A stretch of 64,000 nucleotides of DNA from NCBI RefSeq assembly GCF_900269665.1, contig NZ_LT985361.1, positions 4,484,724-4,548,723 on the forward strand. Reading direction: 5' to 3'. A program made the position numbers and the translations under genes. Source of the stretch: Nocardia suismassiliense. Lineage in GTDB: Bacteria > Actinomycetota > Actinomycetes > Mycobacteriales > Mycobacteriaceae. A model generated the notes under the pieces. That model made no database searches. It had not been told where the DNA came from and worked only from the letters and a program-made list of their open reading frames with translations. Of the stretch, positions 17,892 through 26,855 are shown piece after piece. The first letter of the stretch is position 1; the number at the start of each line of letters is the position of its first letter.

Positions 17892-19130
17892 ATGAGCGAG
17901 GTCGGCTCGGCGCTGCGTATCGCGCGAACGGCGGCGGGGATCAGCTTGCAGGGCATGGCCGCGCGCACCCACTACTCCAAGCCCTACCTGGGGCAACTCG
18001 AGACCGGCGCCCGGGTGGTGCGGGCCGAGCACGTGTCCGCTTACGAGTCGGCGTTGCAGACGAAGCTGGACCACCTGCGCGACCGTCTGACCGCCGAATC
18101 GGTCACCGAACTCGACGATCTCCCCAGGCAACTGCTGCCGCTGTTGTTGCCCGCCGCCGCGTCCGCGCGCGGTGGTCCGACGTTCGCCGTGACCGAGGTG
18201 GTAGCCGCCGAGCAGCTCATGCGCTGGGCGCGCGCCAGGCAGTGGGGCGACGGACCGGCGCCGCGTCGTGCCGTTGCGGCCTGGCTGACGGCGAATGTGC
18301 CTCGTTTACAGCAGCTTTCGGCTTCGAGCCGGCATGGGCGGGCGCTGCGGGCCGGGGCGGAGCTGGCCGATATCGCGGCCGCCATGAGCTGGGACGTGGA
18401 GGACAGCACCGCCGCGCGGCGTTATTCGGTCGTCGCCGCGCGACTGGCGCACGCGGCCGGTGATACGGCGCTGACCGCCGCGGTGCTCACTCGAACAACC
18501 TGGCAACTGCTCGACAACGGCGAACCGGCCGAGGCGTTAGAGGTGGCCCAGCTCGCGCAATATCTGGCGCGCCGTTCCGCGACGCCGCTACTGCGGGTCG
18601 CCCTGGCCGAACTGGAGGCTTACGCGCAGGGCATCCTCGGCGACCGCGCCGCCTTCCAGCGCGCGATCGTCGTCGCCGCGGAATACCGTAGCGAAGCCCG
18701 CGAGACCGTGGCCGGTGCGACGGCTGCCGATCGCAGTCTCACCGCTGCCGCTACCGGCATGATGCTCGGACCGCGCCGGGACTGGCCGGGACCGGGCCAG
18801 CAGTGGCGGCTGCTCGGCGCCAGCTACCGTCACCTGATCGCCACTCGCCCGGATTTGGTCCGCGCCGCCTTCGGCGAAACGCGGGTGCTGCTACCGGAAT
18901 TCGTGACGCCGGAGATCGCCGCGATCTCCTCGGCTCGCCTACAGCTGATGCTCGGTGCGCCCGAGCATGCCGCCGAACAGGTCGGACTCGCGGTGACTCA
19001 GTGCGCACGACCGATCGGCCGCACCGCCGCCCGGTTGGCAGACTTTATGCACGAGTCGGCCGAGTTCGCCGCGGTCCCGGCCGTCCGCGAGGTCCGCTCG
19101 GCGATCCGAGAGTTGGTCGCGCACCGGTGA
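17892..19130 (+). CDS. XRE-family helix-turn-helix transcriptional regulator with TPR-like C-terminal part
   Basis: A 412-residue protein. Residues about 5-60 form an HTH_XRE domain (ALRIARTAAGISLQGMAART, then YLGQLETGAR). The remaining 340 residues are Ala/Leu/Arg-rich helices, like the ligand- or partner-sensing repeats of long actinomycete XRE proteins. ATG 17892 is chosen because it begins the HTH domain directly; no good ribosome binding site precedes it, so translation may be leaderless or weak. It is divergent from the exported hydrolase, which it may control. Ligand and targets are unknown. Confidence 0.75.
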   Translation: MSEVGSALRIARTAAGISLQGMAARTHYSKPYLGQLETGARVVRAEHVSAYESALQTKLDHLRDRLTAESVTELDDLPRQLLPLLLPAAASARGGPTFAVTEVVAAEQLMRWARARQWGDGPAPRRAVAAWLTANVPRLQQLSASSRHGRALRAGAELADIAAAMSWDVEDSTAARRYSVVAARLAHAAGDTALTAAVLTRTTWQLLDNGEPAEALEVAQLAQYLARRSATPLLRVALAELEAYAQGILGDRAAFQRAIVVAAEYRSEARETVAGATAADRSLTAAATGMMLGPRRDWPGPGQQWRLLGASYRHLIATRPDLVRAAFGETRVLLPEFVTPEIAAISSARLQLMLGAPEHAAEQVGLAVTQCARPIGRTAARLADFMHESAEFAAVPAVREVRSAIRELVAHR

Positions 19131-19289
19131 TTTCCGCTCGATCGGCGGTGTCGATCTCACTGCTGCGGATGGCGCACCGGTGACAACGACCGCCCGAGGT
19201 CGATGTCACCGCGTTCTGTGCCGCGCGGATCGAGGTGCTACTCCGCGACGGCTGAGTCAGGGCTGGGTTCAGGGCGGGTCCGAATAACA

Positions 19290-19307
19290 TTACAGGTTAC
19301 TATGTAA
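19290..19307. promoter_or_regulatory. TetR operator, copy 1 (autoregulation)
   Basis: TTACAGGTTACTATGTAA ends 2 bases before the TetR start codon. It matches the second copy at 19952-19969 in 16 of 18 positions. The palindromic consensus is TTACATrGTACyATGTAA. Its position over the likely -10 region (TACTAT) suggests direct repression of a short-leader or leaderless transcript. Confidence 0.75.
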
Positions 19308-19309
19308 CG

Positions 19310-19909
19310 ATGACTTCGGAGACCTCGCCGCGCCCCGGCCGGCCGCGCGACGCCGACAAGGACCTCGCCGTGCTCGTCGCCGCACGGCAGTTGCTGGCCG
19401 AGGTCGGATATCAGCAGACCACGATCGTGGCGATCGCCAAGCGGGCGGGGGTGAACTCGCCCGCGATCTATCGGCGCTGGCCGACTCGGCAGGCGTTGCT
19501 GGAGGAAGCTGTTCACGGCGCGGGCGGACATACGCCGCCCGAGCCGACCGGTGATCTTCGGGCCGACTTGGCGACGTGGGTGCGCATCTTCTTGGCGCGC
19601 GCGGACAGTCCGGCCGCGCGCGCCGGTGTGCCGGGGCTGCTGGCCGATTCGCAGACCGAGGAGGCGCGGCGGCGACTGCTGGCGATCGGAGCTCCGGTGC
19701 GCAAGGCGTTCGCCGAGCTGCTCGGCGGCGCGGTCGACGACGGCCGGATCGGGCCCGGCGCCGATGCCGAACTCGTTTTCGAAATACTCGCGGGCACAAC
19801 GACATTCCACGCGCTCTCGCGCGGCGGCGCGGAAGCGGAGCAGTTCGTATCGAAATTGGCCGACGCCCTGTATGCGATGGTGTGCGCCGGCGGGCCGGTG
19901 CGCGGCTGA
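19310..19909 (+). CDS. TetR/AcrR-family transcriptional regulator
   Basis: A 199-residue protein with an N-terminal DNA-binding domain: RPRDADKDLAVLVAARQLLAEVGYQQTTIVAIAKRAGV, with the recognition region NSPAIYRRWPTRQALL (about 12-65). The helical ligand domain covers the rest. Its operator overlaps its own promoter and recurs before the following catabolic genes, so it probably represses itself and the downstream operon until an acyl-CoA or similar ligand binds. The start is the ATG at 19310, with no ribosome binding site because the operator abuts it. The 97-base gap to the next gene contains the second operator. Confidence 0.9.
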   Translation: MTSETSPRPGRPRDADKDLAVLVAARQLLAEVGYQQTTIVAIAKRAGVNSPAIYRRWPTRQALLEEAVHGAGGHTPPEPTGDLRADLATWVRIFLARADSPAARAGVPGLLADSQTEEARRRLLAIGAPVRKAFAELLGGAVDDGRIGPGADAELVFEILAGTTTFHALSRGGAEAEQFVSKLADALYAMVCAGGPVRG

Positions 19910-19951
19910 GACCGAAGTGGAGCCAGGGGATTGCCGCGTACGGCAATAACG

Positions 19952-19969
19952 TTACATGGTACTATGTAA
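19952..19969. promoter_or_regulatory. TetR operator, copy 2 (structural genes)
   Basis: TTACATGGTACTATGTAA is an almost perfect palindrome and a near copy of the site in front of the TetR gene. It lies 37 bases upstream of the LLM oxidoreductase start. Two copies flanking a TetR gene are strong evidence that the regulator controls both units. Confidence 0.78.
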
Positions 19970-20006
19970 TTATGATCGCAGTGCTTCCGCGGTTCGCGGC
20001 GGAACG

Positions 20007-21020
20007 ATGAAAATCGACCTCCAACTGAACGGACGGCCCGACGAAGCCCTCTCGCGGGCAACCGAATTGATCGCGTGCGGCGCCGACGGCCTGTTCACCT
20101 TCGAGGGCGCCCACGACGTCTTCCAGCCGCTGACGCTGGCGTCGACCGCGGCCGAACCCGTCGACTTGATGAGCAATGTCGCCATCGCCCTGCCGCGCAG
20201 TCCGGTGCATTTGGCACACGCTGCCTACGATCTGCACCTGCTCAGCCGGGGCCGGTTCCGGCTCGGTCTCGGTTCCCAGACCCGCGCGCACATCGACAAG
20301 CGGTACGGCGGCCAGTGGTCGCGGCCCGCGGCGCGGATGCGGGAAGCGGTGCTGGCGGTCAAGGCCATTCTCGGTTCCTGGCAGAACGGGACCCCGCTGC
20401 GCTTCGAGGGCGAATTCACCCGGCACACCCTGATGCCGCCCACCTTCGATCCCGGCCCCAATCCCTTTGGCGTGCCGGAGATCTGCCTCGGCGCGCTCGG
20501 CCCGATCATGACCAGAACCGCGGCCGAGGTGGCCGACGGTCTGCTGGTCATGCCGTTCAACAGCGCGCGGCACTTCGCCGAGCGCACCCGGCCCGCCATC
20601 GACGAGGGGCTCGCGCGGGCCGGTCGCGACGCCGCCGAACTGGCGATCTATCCCCAGGTGATCGTCGCGATGGGCCGCACGCCCGCCGAGCTGGCAGCGG
20701 CCGCGGTGGGCGCTCGCCGCCTGCTCGCCTTCTATGGGTCGACGCCCGCCTACCGTCCGGTCCTCGATGTCGAGGGCTGGGGGGAACTGCAACCCGAACT
20801 GAACGCGCTGTCCAAACACGGTCGCGTGGAAGCGATGACCGAGCTGATCGACGACCAGATGCTCCGGACGCTGGCCGTCTGCGGCACACCGGAGCAATGC
20901 GCCGCCGAAATCGTGGCGCGCTTCGGTGCCGTCGCCGACCGAATATGTTGCTATTTCCCGGGTTACGACCCAGCCGATGCGCACATCAGGGACTTGGTTA
21001 CGGAATTGCAGACCGGATGA
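20007..21020 (+). CDS. LLM-class (luciferase-like) F420-dependent oxidoreductase
   Basis: A 337-residue TIM-barrel protein of the bacterial luciferase-like superfamily. It begins MKIDLQLNGRPDEALSRATE and includes ADGLFTFEGAHDVF and HLLSRGRFRLGLGSQ, the latter typical of the F420-binding LLM group. These enzymes move hydride between coenzyme F420 (sometimes FMN) and a substrate. ATG 20007 is chosen because GGCGGA precedes it; earlier in-frame starts run into the operator. It is the first structural gene after the second TetR operator, and its stop overlaps a 27-codon ORF leading to the enoyl-CoA hydratase. Substrate unknown. Confidence 0.85.
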   Translation: MKIDLQLNGRPDEALSRATELIACGADGLFTFEGAHDVFQPLTLASTAAEPVDLMSNVAIALPRSPVHLAHAAYDLHLLSRGRFRLGLGSQTRAHIDKRYGGQWSRPAARMREAVLAVKAILGSWQNGTPLRFEGEFTRHTLMPPTFDPGPNPFGVPEICLGALGPIMTRTAAEVADGLLVMPFNSARHFAERTRPAIDEGLARAGRDAAELAIYPQVIVAMGRTPAELAAAAVGARRLLAFYGSTPAYRPVLDVEGWGELQPELNALSKHGRVEAMTELIDDQMLRTLAVCGTPEQCAAEIVARFGAVADRICCYFPGYDPADAHIRDLVTELQTG

Positions 21021-21100
21021 GCGAGCGTAGCGAGCGAACATCGACACAGCCGACAACGTCGGTCATGCCGGAGCTGAGCGTCAGCGAGGCGCAGGCATGA
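21017..21100 (+). CDS. 27-codon linking ORF (MSERSER repeat-type element)
   Basis: A short frame starts at the ATGA that overlaps the LLM stop (ATG 21017, TGA 21018-21020). It ends at the ATGA that overlaps the enoyl-CoA hydratase start (ATG 21097, TGA 21098-21100). The translation begins MSERSERTSTQP. The DNA GAGCGAGCGTAGCGAGC is a small imperfect palindrome. The double ATGA overlap suggests that ribosomes are carried from one gene to the next through the element. Whether the peptide has a function is unknown. Confidence 0.35.
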   Translation: MSERSERTSTQPTTSVMPELSVSEAQA

Positions 21101-21909
21101 GCGACGTGCGGATCGAGATCACCGCGGGCGTCGCGGTGGTGACGCTGGACCGCCCGGAGCGCCGCAACGCTTTCACCGCGGCGATGGGGCGCGCGCTCGG
21201 ACGCGCGTATCGCGATCTGGACGCCGAGGACGCGGTCCGGGTCATCGTGCTGACCGGTGCCGCACCCGCGTTCTGCGCGGGCGCGGATCTGGGCGGCGGG
21301 GCGAAGACGTTCGAAAAGCCCGGCAGCCCGGCCTTTTCCGCGTCGCCGGTCGACCCGCCCGCGTTCGCACTGCGTAAGCCGGTGATCGCCGCGGTGAACG
21401 GGCACGCGATCGGCATCGGGATGACCCTGGCGATGCAGGCCGACATCCGGGTGGTCGCCACCGACGCGCATTATGCGATTCCGCAGGTGCGCCTCGGCGT
21501 CGTGCCCGACGCGATGGCGCACTGGACGGTGGCGAAGGTGGCGGGGATGTCGGTCGCGGCCGACATCCTGTTGTCCGGGCGCACTTTCGACGGTGCCGAA
21601 GCGGTGCGGCTCGGCCTCGCCCGCTGCTGCCTGCCCGCCGCCGAGGTGCTGCCCGCCGCGCTTGCCATGGCCACGGACATGGCCGTCAATGTGGCGCCGA
21701 TGTCCGCGGCATTGAGCAAAAGACTGCTGTGGGACACGGCGATCCGCGGCTACGACCCCACCCGGGTCGCCGATCTCGAAACCGAACTGCATCTGCGGGT
21801 CATGGGGAGCCCCGACGCCGCAGAGGGCATGCGAGCCCGGCTCGATCGCCGCGAACCGGTGTGGTCTGCCCGGCTGTCGAGCGATTGGCAGGACTTGCCG
21901 CGGTCGTGA
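21097..21909 (+). CDS. Enoyl-CoA hydratase/isomerase (crotonase) family protein
   Basis: A 270-residue crotonase fold. The oxyanion-hole regions are visible: APAFCAGADLGGG and KPVIAAVNGHAIGIGMTLAMQADI. At the two positions that are Glu in true hydratases this protein has Gln (YAIPQVRLG) and Asp (VVPDAMAH). A classical hydration mechanism is therefore uncertain, and an isomerase, hydrolase or other crotonase reaction is possible. Its start overlaps the linking ORF. It lies between the F420-type oxidoreductase and the fused acyl-CoA dehydrogenase in the TetR-controlled run, which suggests catabolism of a CoA-bound acid. Confidence 0.85.
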   Translation: MSDVRIEITAGVAVVTLDRPERRNAFTAAMGRALGRAYRDLDAEDAVRVIVLTGAAPAFCAGADLGGGAKTFEKPGSPAFSASPVDPPAFALRKPVIAAVNGHAIGIGMTLAMQADIRVVATDAHYAIPQVRLGVVPDAMAHWTVAKVAGMSVAADILLSGRTFDGAEAVRLGLARCCLPAAEVLPAALAMATDMAVNVAPMSAALSKRLLWDTAIRGYDPTRVADLETELHLRVMGSPDAAEGMRARLDRREPVWSARLSSDWQDLPRS

Positions 21910-21972
21910 CCGACGGCTGCGAGCCACCCAGTAGAAAACATCCTTGCTGATTCAGCCTTCAGGAGTATCTGT

Positions 21973-24204
21973 ATGTCCCTAGCCGTAGACGCGGACCAGC
22001 GAGCGCTGGCCGAATCGGTCGCCGCGTTCGCACACAAGATCGCTCCGCTCGCGCAGACCCGCGAGCACCTCGCCGACTATGCGGAGGGCATGATGCCCAC
22101 CGACATCTGGAGGGCCCTGTGCGAACAGGGATTACACGCGCTGCACCTGCCCGCGGCCTTCGGCGGGGACGAATGCGGCCTGGCGACACTCGCGGTGGCC
22201 GTCGAGCAATTGAGCACGGCGCTGTTCCCGGGCCCCTACCTGTCGACGGTGACGGCGAGCGCGCTCGCCATGGCGGCGGCGAACGGCGAACCACTGCTGG
22301 CGGAGTTCGCTGCGGGCTTATCGGGAGCGGTCGCCACCGGACCGGATCTGCGAGCCACCCCCGCCGGTGCCGGCTGGGTGGTGTCGGGTGTCTCCGACCC
22401 GGTGCCCGGCCTGCCCGGTGCCCGGCGAATCGTGGTGCGTGCCGCCGTCGAGGGCGACTCCGGCGCGAGCCTGTGGTTCTGGGTCAGCGCCGCTGACGCG
22501 GCTGCTTCGGTGCAGGTGGTCGGCGCCGAGGCGGTCGACCTGACGCGGTCCCTCGGTCACGCCGAATTCGATGCCTATCCGGTGGATGCGCAGCGAGTGC
22601 TCGACGGCATCGATCCCGCCGTCGCGCACCTGTGGATGACGACGCTGGCCGCCGCGGAAGCGACCGGAATCTGCCGCTGGTGCCTGGACACCACCGTCGA
22701 ATACGTCCGGGTGCGCGAACAATTCGGCCGGCCGATCGGCAGTTTCCAGGCGGTGCAGCACAAGACGGCCCGCATGCTGGTCCGTGCCGAAGTCGCGACC
22801 GCGGCGACCTGGGACGCGGCCCGGGCCGAGACCCAGGCGCACGATCAGCGATTCCTCGCCGCCGCGAGCGCCGCGCTGACCGTGCTGCCCGCCGCCATCG
22901 ATCAGGCAGTGGACTGCGTCAGTTTGCTCGGCGGGATCGGATTCACCTGGGAACACGACGCCCACCTGTACTGGCGGCGCGCGATCGCCCTGGCCGCCGG
23001 TGCGGGCGGAGAGGACGCGGCGGCCCGTGAACTGGGGGAGCGCTCGCTGGTCGCCGACCGTGACTTCTCGTTCGTCACCGCAGGCACACTGCCCGAGTTA
23101 CGTGCCACCGTCGGCGCCGTACTGGACGAGGTCATGGCGTTGCCCGACGACGAAATCCCTGCCGCGGGTTGGGCTCCCGCGCGCGGCGCGTCCCGCCGGG
23201 CTCGGCTGGCCGCCGATGGCTTGGTCGCCCCGCACTATCCGAGTCCGTACGGACTCGGCGCCGGACCGGCCGAACAGGCCGTGATCGCGGAGGAATTCGC
23301 CCGCCGCGGATTGGCCCAGCCCGAGCTCGGTATCGGCGCCTGGATCCTGCCGACTCTGATCGAACACGGTGACGCCGGGCAGCGCGCGCGGTTCGTGGTG
23401 GACACCCTGCTGGGCAAGATCATCTGGTGTCAGCTGTTCTCCGAGCCCGGCGCGGGTTCGGACCTGGCCGGATTGTCCACCGCGGCACGCAAGGTCGAGG
23501 GCGGATGGGTGATCACCGGGCAGAAGGTGTGGAATTCCCAAGCGCAAGAAGCCGATTGGGCGGTCTGCCTGGCACGTACCGACGCCACGGTCCCCAAACA
23601 CGCTGGGCTGACATACTTCTTGATTGCGATGGACGCCACCGGCGTCGAGGTCCGTCCCCTGCGGCAAGTCACCGGAATCTGGGAGTTCAACGAGGTCTTC
23701 CTCAACGAGGTTTTCGTGCCCGACAGTCAGGTGGTCGCGCAGCCCGGCGACGGCTGGCGGATCGCGGTCACCACACTGGGCAACGAACGACTTGCCATGG
23801 GCTCGGCAACTTTCGGTCACGGCTCCAGCACCCTGGTCCGCCGCCTCCTGGAATCCGGTGACCACACCGGCACTCGCGACGACGCGCTGCGCGTGCTCGG
23901 CCGCAATGTCGCACTCGAACTCTCGGTCGCCGCGCTCACCCTGCGCAACGCCATGACCAGGATGAACGGCGCCGCCGACGGCAACAGCTCGAGCAACAGC
24001 GTCCGCAAGGTCTGGCATGCCCTCGCCCAGCGGGACGCCTCCCGAGCGCTGGTATCGATCCTCGGCCCCCGCGCCGCCGTCGGCCACCCCGAGCAGCCCT
24101 ACACCTTCGACTTCCTCGGACTGCCCGCCATTCTCTTCGGCGGCGGCACCGTCGAGATCCAACTCGACATCATTGCCCGGCGGGTGCTGAGTCTGCCCCG
24201 ATGA
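21973..24204 (+). CDS. Double-length (fused) acyl-CoA dehydrogenase
   Basis: A 743-residue protein with two acyl-CoA dehydrogenase units in one chain, about 1-365 and 366-743, like the fused FadE proteins of mycolata. The first half ends with LLGGIGFTWEHD, carrying the Glu at the usual catalytic-base position. The second half has the FAD/substrate segment SEPGAGSDLAGL, WVITGQKVWNS, and ends with GGGTVEIQLDIIARRVL. It would oxidise an acyl-CoA to the 2-enoyl-CoA, which fits the neighbouring crotonase. The start is well marked by AGGAG at 21961-21965. It is the last gene of the TetR-controlled operon. The chain length and any ring substrate cannot be deduced. Confidence 0.88.
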   Translation: MSLAVDADQRALAESVAAFAHKIAPLAQTREHLADYAEGMMPTDIWRALCEQGLHALHLPAAFGGDECGLATLAVAVEQLSTALFPGPYLSTVTASALAMAAANGEPLLAEFAAGLSGAVATGPDLRATPAGAGWVVSGVSDPVPGLPGARRIVVRAAVEGDSGASLWFWVSAADAAASVQVVGAEAVDLTRSLGHAEFDAYPVDAQRVLDGIDPAVAHLWMTTLAAAEATGICRWCLDTTVEYVRVREQFGRPIGSFQAVQHKTARMLVRAEVATAATWDAARAETQAHDQRFLAAASAALTVLPAAIDQAVDCVSLLGGIGFTWEHDAHLYWRRAIALAAGAGGEDAAARELGERSLVADRDFSFVTAGTLPELRATVGAVLDEVMALPDDEIPAAGWAPARGASRRARLAADGLVAPHYPSPYGLGAGPAEQAVIAEEFARRGLAQPELGIGAWILPTLIEHGDAGQRARFVVDTLLGKIIWCQLFSEPGAGSDLAGLSTAARKVEGGWVITGQKVWNSQAQEADWAVCLARTDATVPKHAGLTYFLIAMDATGVEVRPLRQVTGIWEFNEVFLNEVFVPDSQVVAQPGDGWRIAVTTLGNERLAMGSATFGHGSSTLVRRLLESGDHTGTRDDALRVLGRNVALELSVAALTLRNAMTRMNGAADGNSSSNSVRKVWHALAQRDASRALVSILGPRAAVGHPEQPYTFDFLGLPAILFGGGTVEIQLDIIARRVLSLPR

Positions 24205-24303
24205 CAGTGCAATTCGGCGAGATCGGGCCACTGCGCGGGCACACCAACGCCCCCCGATTTCGGTGCCTTTACACAGCGATGACGGATGCCGCACAGTGTC
24301 GCC

Positions 24304-24903
24304 ATGACACTCCGAATTCTGTGCGTGCTGATGATCGTGGCGTGTTCGGTGACCGCGGCAGCATGCGCGGATGCGAGCGACCAGGGATCGACTCGATCAG
24401 CAACGTCGACAGCATCGGCACCGGTACCGGCGGACTCCGTGGGCGTGATTCCACCGGCGTCCACTGGTCTGGCTCCGGGCGTGCGCTTCACGCTTCCGGC
24501 CGAGTTCAGCGTTTTCGCGTACGCGGAGGGCCTGGAGACTCAGGGAGTTATCGGATACCCGGCAGGAGGAAGCGGTGATCTATCGCTGCGCTACGACGTG
24601 GCATTCACCGGCGAAATCGCCGCTCTGAAACCCGAAATCAAGGGTGGCTGCTATCGCCACGGCGGTTCCGTCGACGCGCTGCGCGTCGACGACGTCACGG
24701 CCACGACAGGAGACAGCACCCGATATCGGCAGGTGGGGGAACAGAAAGCAGACTACCGAAAGTGGGTGGTCACCTGCCCGAACGGCATGGCACCACAACC
24801 GCATCAAGCCTGGGTACTCGCCGATGCGGACGTCGCGATCTTCGAACAGCATCCGGGTGAACACAACGATGCGATCGTCGCGAGCATGCAGATCGTGCGA
24901 TGA
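24304..24903 (+). CDS. Probable exported or lipid-anchored small protein of unknown function
   Basis: A 199-residue protein with an N-terminal signal segment (MTLRILCVLMIVACSVTAAACADAS). The AAAC just after the hydrophobic stretch could be a weak lipobox (Ala instead of Leu at -3). A Thr/Ser/Ala/Pro-rich linker (30-60) leads to a globular domain with two further cysteines that could pair after export. This is the pattern of many nocardial surface lipoproteins. ATG 24304 is used; an in-frame ATG 18 bases earlier adds only six residues. It converges on the membrane protein gene with 23 bases between stops. Function unknown. Confidence 0.65.
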   Translation: MTLRILCVLMIVACSVTAAACADASDQGSTRSATSTASAPVPADSVGVIPPASTGLAPGVRFTLPAEFSVFAYAEGLETQGVIGYPAGGSGDLSLRYDVAFTGEIAALKPEIKGGCYRHGGSVDALRVDDVTATTGDSTRYRQVGEQKADYRKWVVTCPNGMAPQPHQAWVLADADVAIFEQHPGEHNDAIVASMQIVR

Positions 24904-24926
24904 CCGAAGCTACGGGCAGGCTCGGA

Positions 24927-25910
24927 CTACACCCAGGGCGCCACCGGATACCACGGGATGATGTCGCGCATGGCGAGTAGGCGCACATCCCAGTAGAGGA
25001 AGGTGAAGACGCCGACGGTGAGTAGGGCGGTGGCGCTGAGGATGCTGACGCGGCGTGGGTCGGTTTGGAACCAGCGTTGCAGGCGGCCACCGACGAGGAC
25101 GGTCAGGATCAGCAGGATGGCGAGGATGATGATGTTGCCGAGGGACTGCAGGACGAAGGCGCTCGCGGCGTAGAGAATGTTGCCCTCTTCGGCGGCGTCG
25201 CGAAACAGCTTGCGGAACAACGGGAACGGGCGTCCGATGAGGAAGGCGCCGATCAGGCCGCCGAAGACGACCAACGGTGCGTTCGGGAAGCGGGCGGCGA
25301 TGCGGGTGAACGGGTCGCGCACCAGACCGAGCACGGCGAGTCCGAGGTAGGTCATGATCACCCCGATCACGCCGAATACCACCATCGATTGGATCAGCCG
25401 TGGTGAGATCTGGCCGGGCCGGCTCGGCGCGGTGTCGAATTGCGGCATGTCGGTGCCGAAGATGCCGACCACGACACCGTAGGCGGCGGACACGGCGACC
25501 ATGCCGACCGCCATCCACAGCAGCGGCCGCAGCACCGCCTGCACCCGGTTCCACCAGCCGCCCGCGCTGCCCGCCAGCGGCGCCACCGCGCCGAAGACGG
25601 CGATGTTGCACGCGGTGAACGTGCCCGCCAGGCCGGAGACGAACGCGAAGACGATGCCCGCGCCGATGCCGGTGATCGCGGTTTCTTTGGCGTCGTGGCC
25701 GAGCAGCCCGTCGGCCACGGTGCCACCGATCGTGGTGTCCACGAACGGCGCCGACCACACCACGGTCAGTAGGAACCCGGCGAGTACACCGAGCAGTAGG
25801 ACCAGCCCGCGCCGCCGCGGAATGTACCCGTTGACGAATACGCTGGTTGCCACGGGTTGGTCGGGTTTGGGGGAATCTGGTGCGGTGGAAGGGGATTCGA
25901 GCTGTGTCAT
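24927..25910 (-). CDS. Multi-pass membrane protein, unknown function
   Basis: A 327-residue protein with a short acidic/Pro-rich N-terminus and about seven or eight hydrophobic helices. A conserved-looking small-residue stretch GLAGTFTACNIAVFGAVAPL holds a single Cys in the membrane, followed by a basic cytosolic loop (GRPFPLFRKLFRDAAEEGN) and three more helices. ATG 25910 has an AGGAGAG ribosome binding site, which is why I prefer it to the upstream in-frame ATG. The helix arrangement recalls CcdA/DsbD or small-ion exporter folds, but I cannot assign a family. It is divergent from the small secreted protein at 26293. Confidence 0.75.
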   Translation of the reverse strand: MTQLESPSTAPDSPKPDQPVATSVFVNGYIPRRRGLVLLLGVLAGFLLTVVWSAPFVDTTIGGTVADGLLGHDAKETAITGIGAGIVFAFVSGLAGTFTACNIAVFGAVAPLAGSAGGWWNRVQAVLRPLLWMAVGMVAVSAAYGVVVGIFGTDMPQFDTAPSRPGQISPRLIQSMVVFGVIGVIMTYLGLAVLGLVRDPFTRIAARFPNAPLVVFGGLIGAFLIGRPFPLFRKLFRDAAEEGNILYAASAFVLQSLGNIIILAILLILTVLVGGRLQRWFQTDPRRVSILSATALLTVGVFTFLYWDVRLLAMRDIIPWYPVAPWV

Positions 25911-26292
25911 CGGGCTCTCCTGTCGGCCACTGACCCGGCAACGAAACGCCGGTGTTCTCATTGTCGGGTACCGTGACCGCCAATCTTGCTGAATGGCTGA
26001 GATCGGTACTTCGAATTACCTGCGACACAGCTGATTCCGATAGACAGCTAACGAATCAGTAGCTGGCTGGCGGGAACTCGTTACGAACTCGGCTCCGACC
26101 CCGCACGCCGCTCGTGCCGGGACCGCGCGCGGATTTCACCCCGTCCAACGCGACTGATCGGATGAGCCGAACCCGCTAGGAATCGAAACGCTTCGGCCCA
26201 TCCATGATCGAGCGGCGGGCATTGTCCAGCCCCCGAGATTGAGGGCACGAGAGATCGATAACGCCGCCGATGTGCCGGGCGAAAGAAAGATC
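25911..26292. other. Divergent promoter region without a gene
   Basis: The 382 bases between two divergent genes encoding membrane and exported proteins hold no convincing frame. CTGATTC (about 26031) and GAATCAG (about 26054) form a small inverted repeat. GAAAGAAAGA just before 26293 serves as the ribosome binding region of the secreted protein. Confidence 0.5.
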
Positions 26293-26787
26293 ATGAGTAT
26301 GAAAAATGTTTTCCTACAACGGTTTATGTTCCGCACGGGTGTGGTCGCGACGGCGATGGTGGCCGCGGTGAGCGGATTCGCTGGGTCCGCCGGCGCCAAC
26401 CCCGACGATCCGGTGACGCAGTTCTCCTCGACCCTCACGCGGGTGCCGGGGCCGAATTGTGCGGCGATCATCAATGCCGAGACGGTGCCGCAGCCGCAGT
26501 CCGGTGTATTCGGTGTCCGAGTGAAGATCACGCAGACCGGGGAGTTCTGCGGGGCCTACTTCGTCACCGTGCATTGGCGCAACCTCGACACCGGCCGGAC
26601 CAGCGGGCAGTCGCAACGTGTCGAAGGCACCTCGGTGGTCGGCCTGCCGGACAACGTGATCACCGGCATGGGCATGGGGCCGGGCGCCGGGAAGGTGGAG
26701 GCGTGGATCGACACGTACTCCAAGGTCTATCCGCAGAACGTGGATCTGGAGCACATCGCGGGCCGCGCGACGTTCACGCTCGGCTGA
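26293..26787 (+). CDS. Small secreted protein of unknown function
   Basis: A 164-residue protein with a clear Sec signal peptide: a basic start, a hydrophobic stretch GVVATAMVAAVSGFAGSAGA, and predicted cleavage at AGA-NPDDP. The mature part (about 125 residues) is beta-rich with two cysteines (GPNCAA, GEFCGA) spaced for one disulfide. Similar short exported proteins are common in Nocardia and Rhodococcus, without a known role. Either ATG 26293 or ATG 26299 could start it; the purine run GAAAGAAAGA fits both. It seems monocistronic. Confidence 0.7.
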   Translation: MSMKNVFLQRFMFRTGVVATAMVAAVSGFAGSAGANPDDPVTQFSSTLTRVPGPNCAAIINAETVPQPQSGVFGVRVKITQTGEFCGAYFVTVHWRNLDTGRTSGQSQRVEGTSVVGLPDNVITGMGMGPGAGKVEAWIDTYSKVYPQNVDLEHIAGRATFTLG

Positions 26788-26855
26788 GTATGCCCCGACT
26801 ATGCGCTTCACCATCCGACCGCAGGGTGTCTGGCAGGGCTGACCGATGGACGCCG

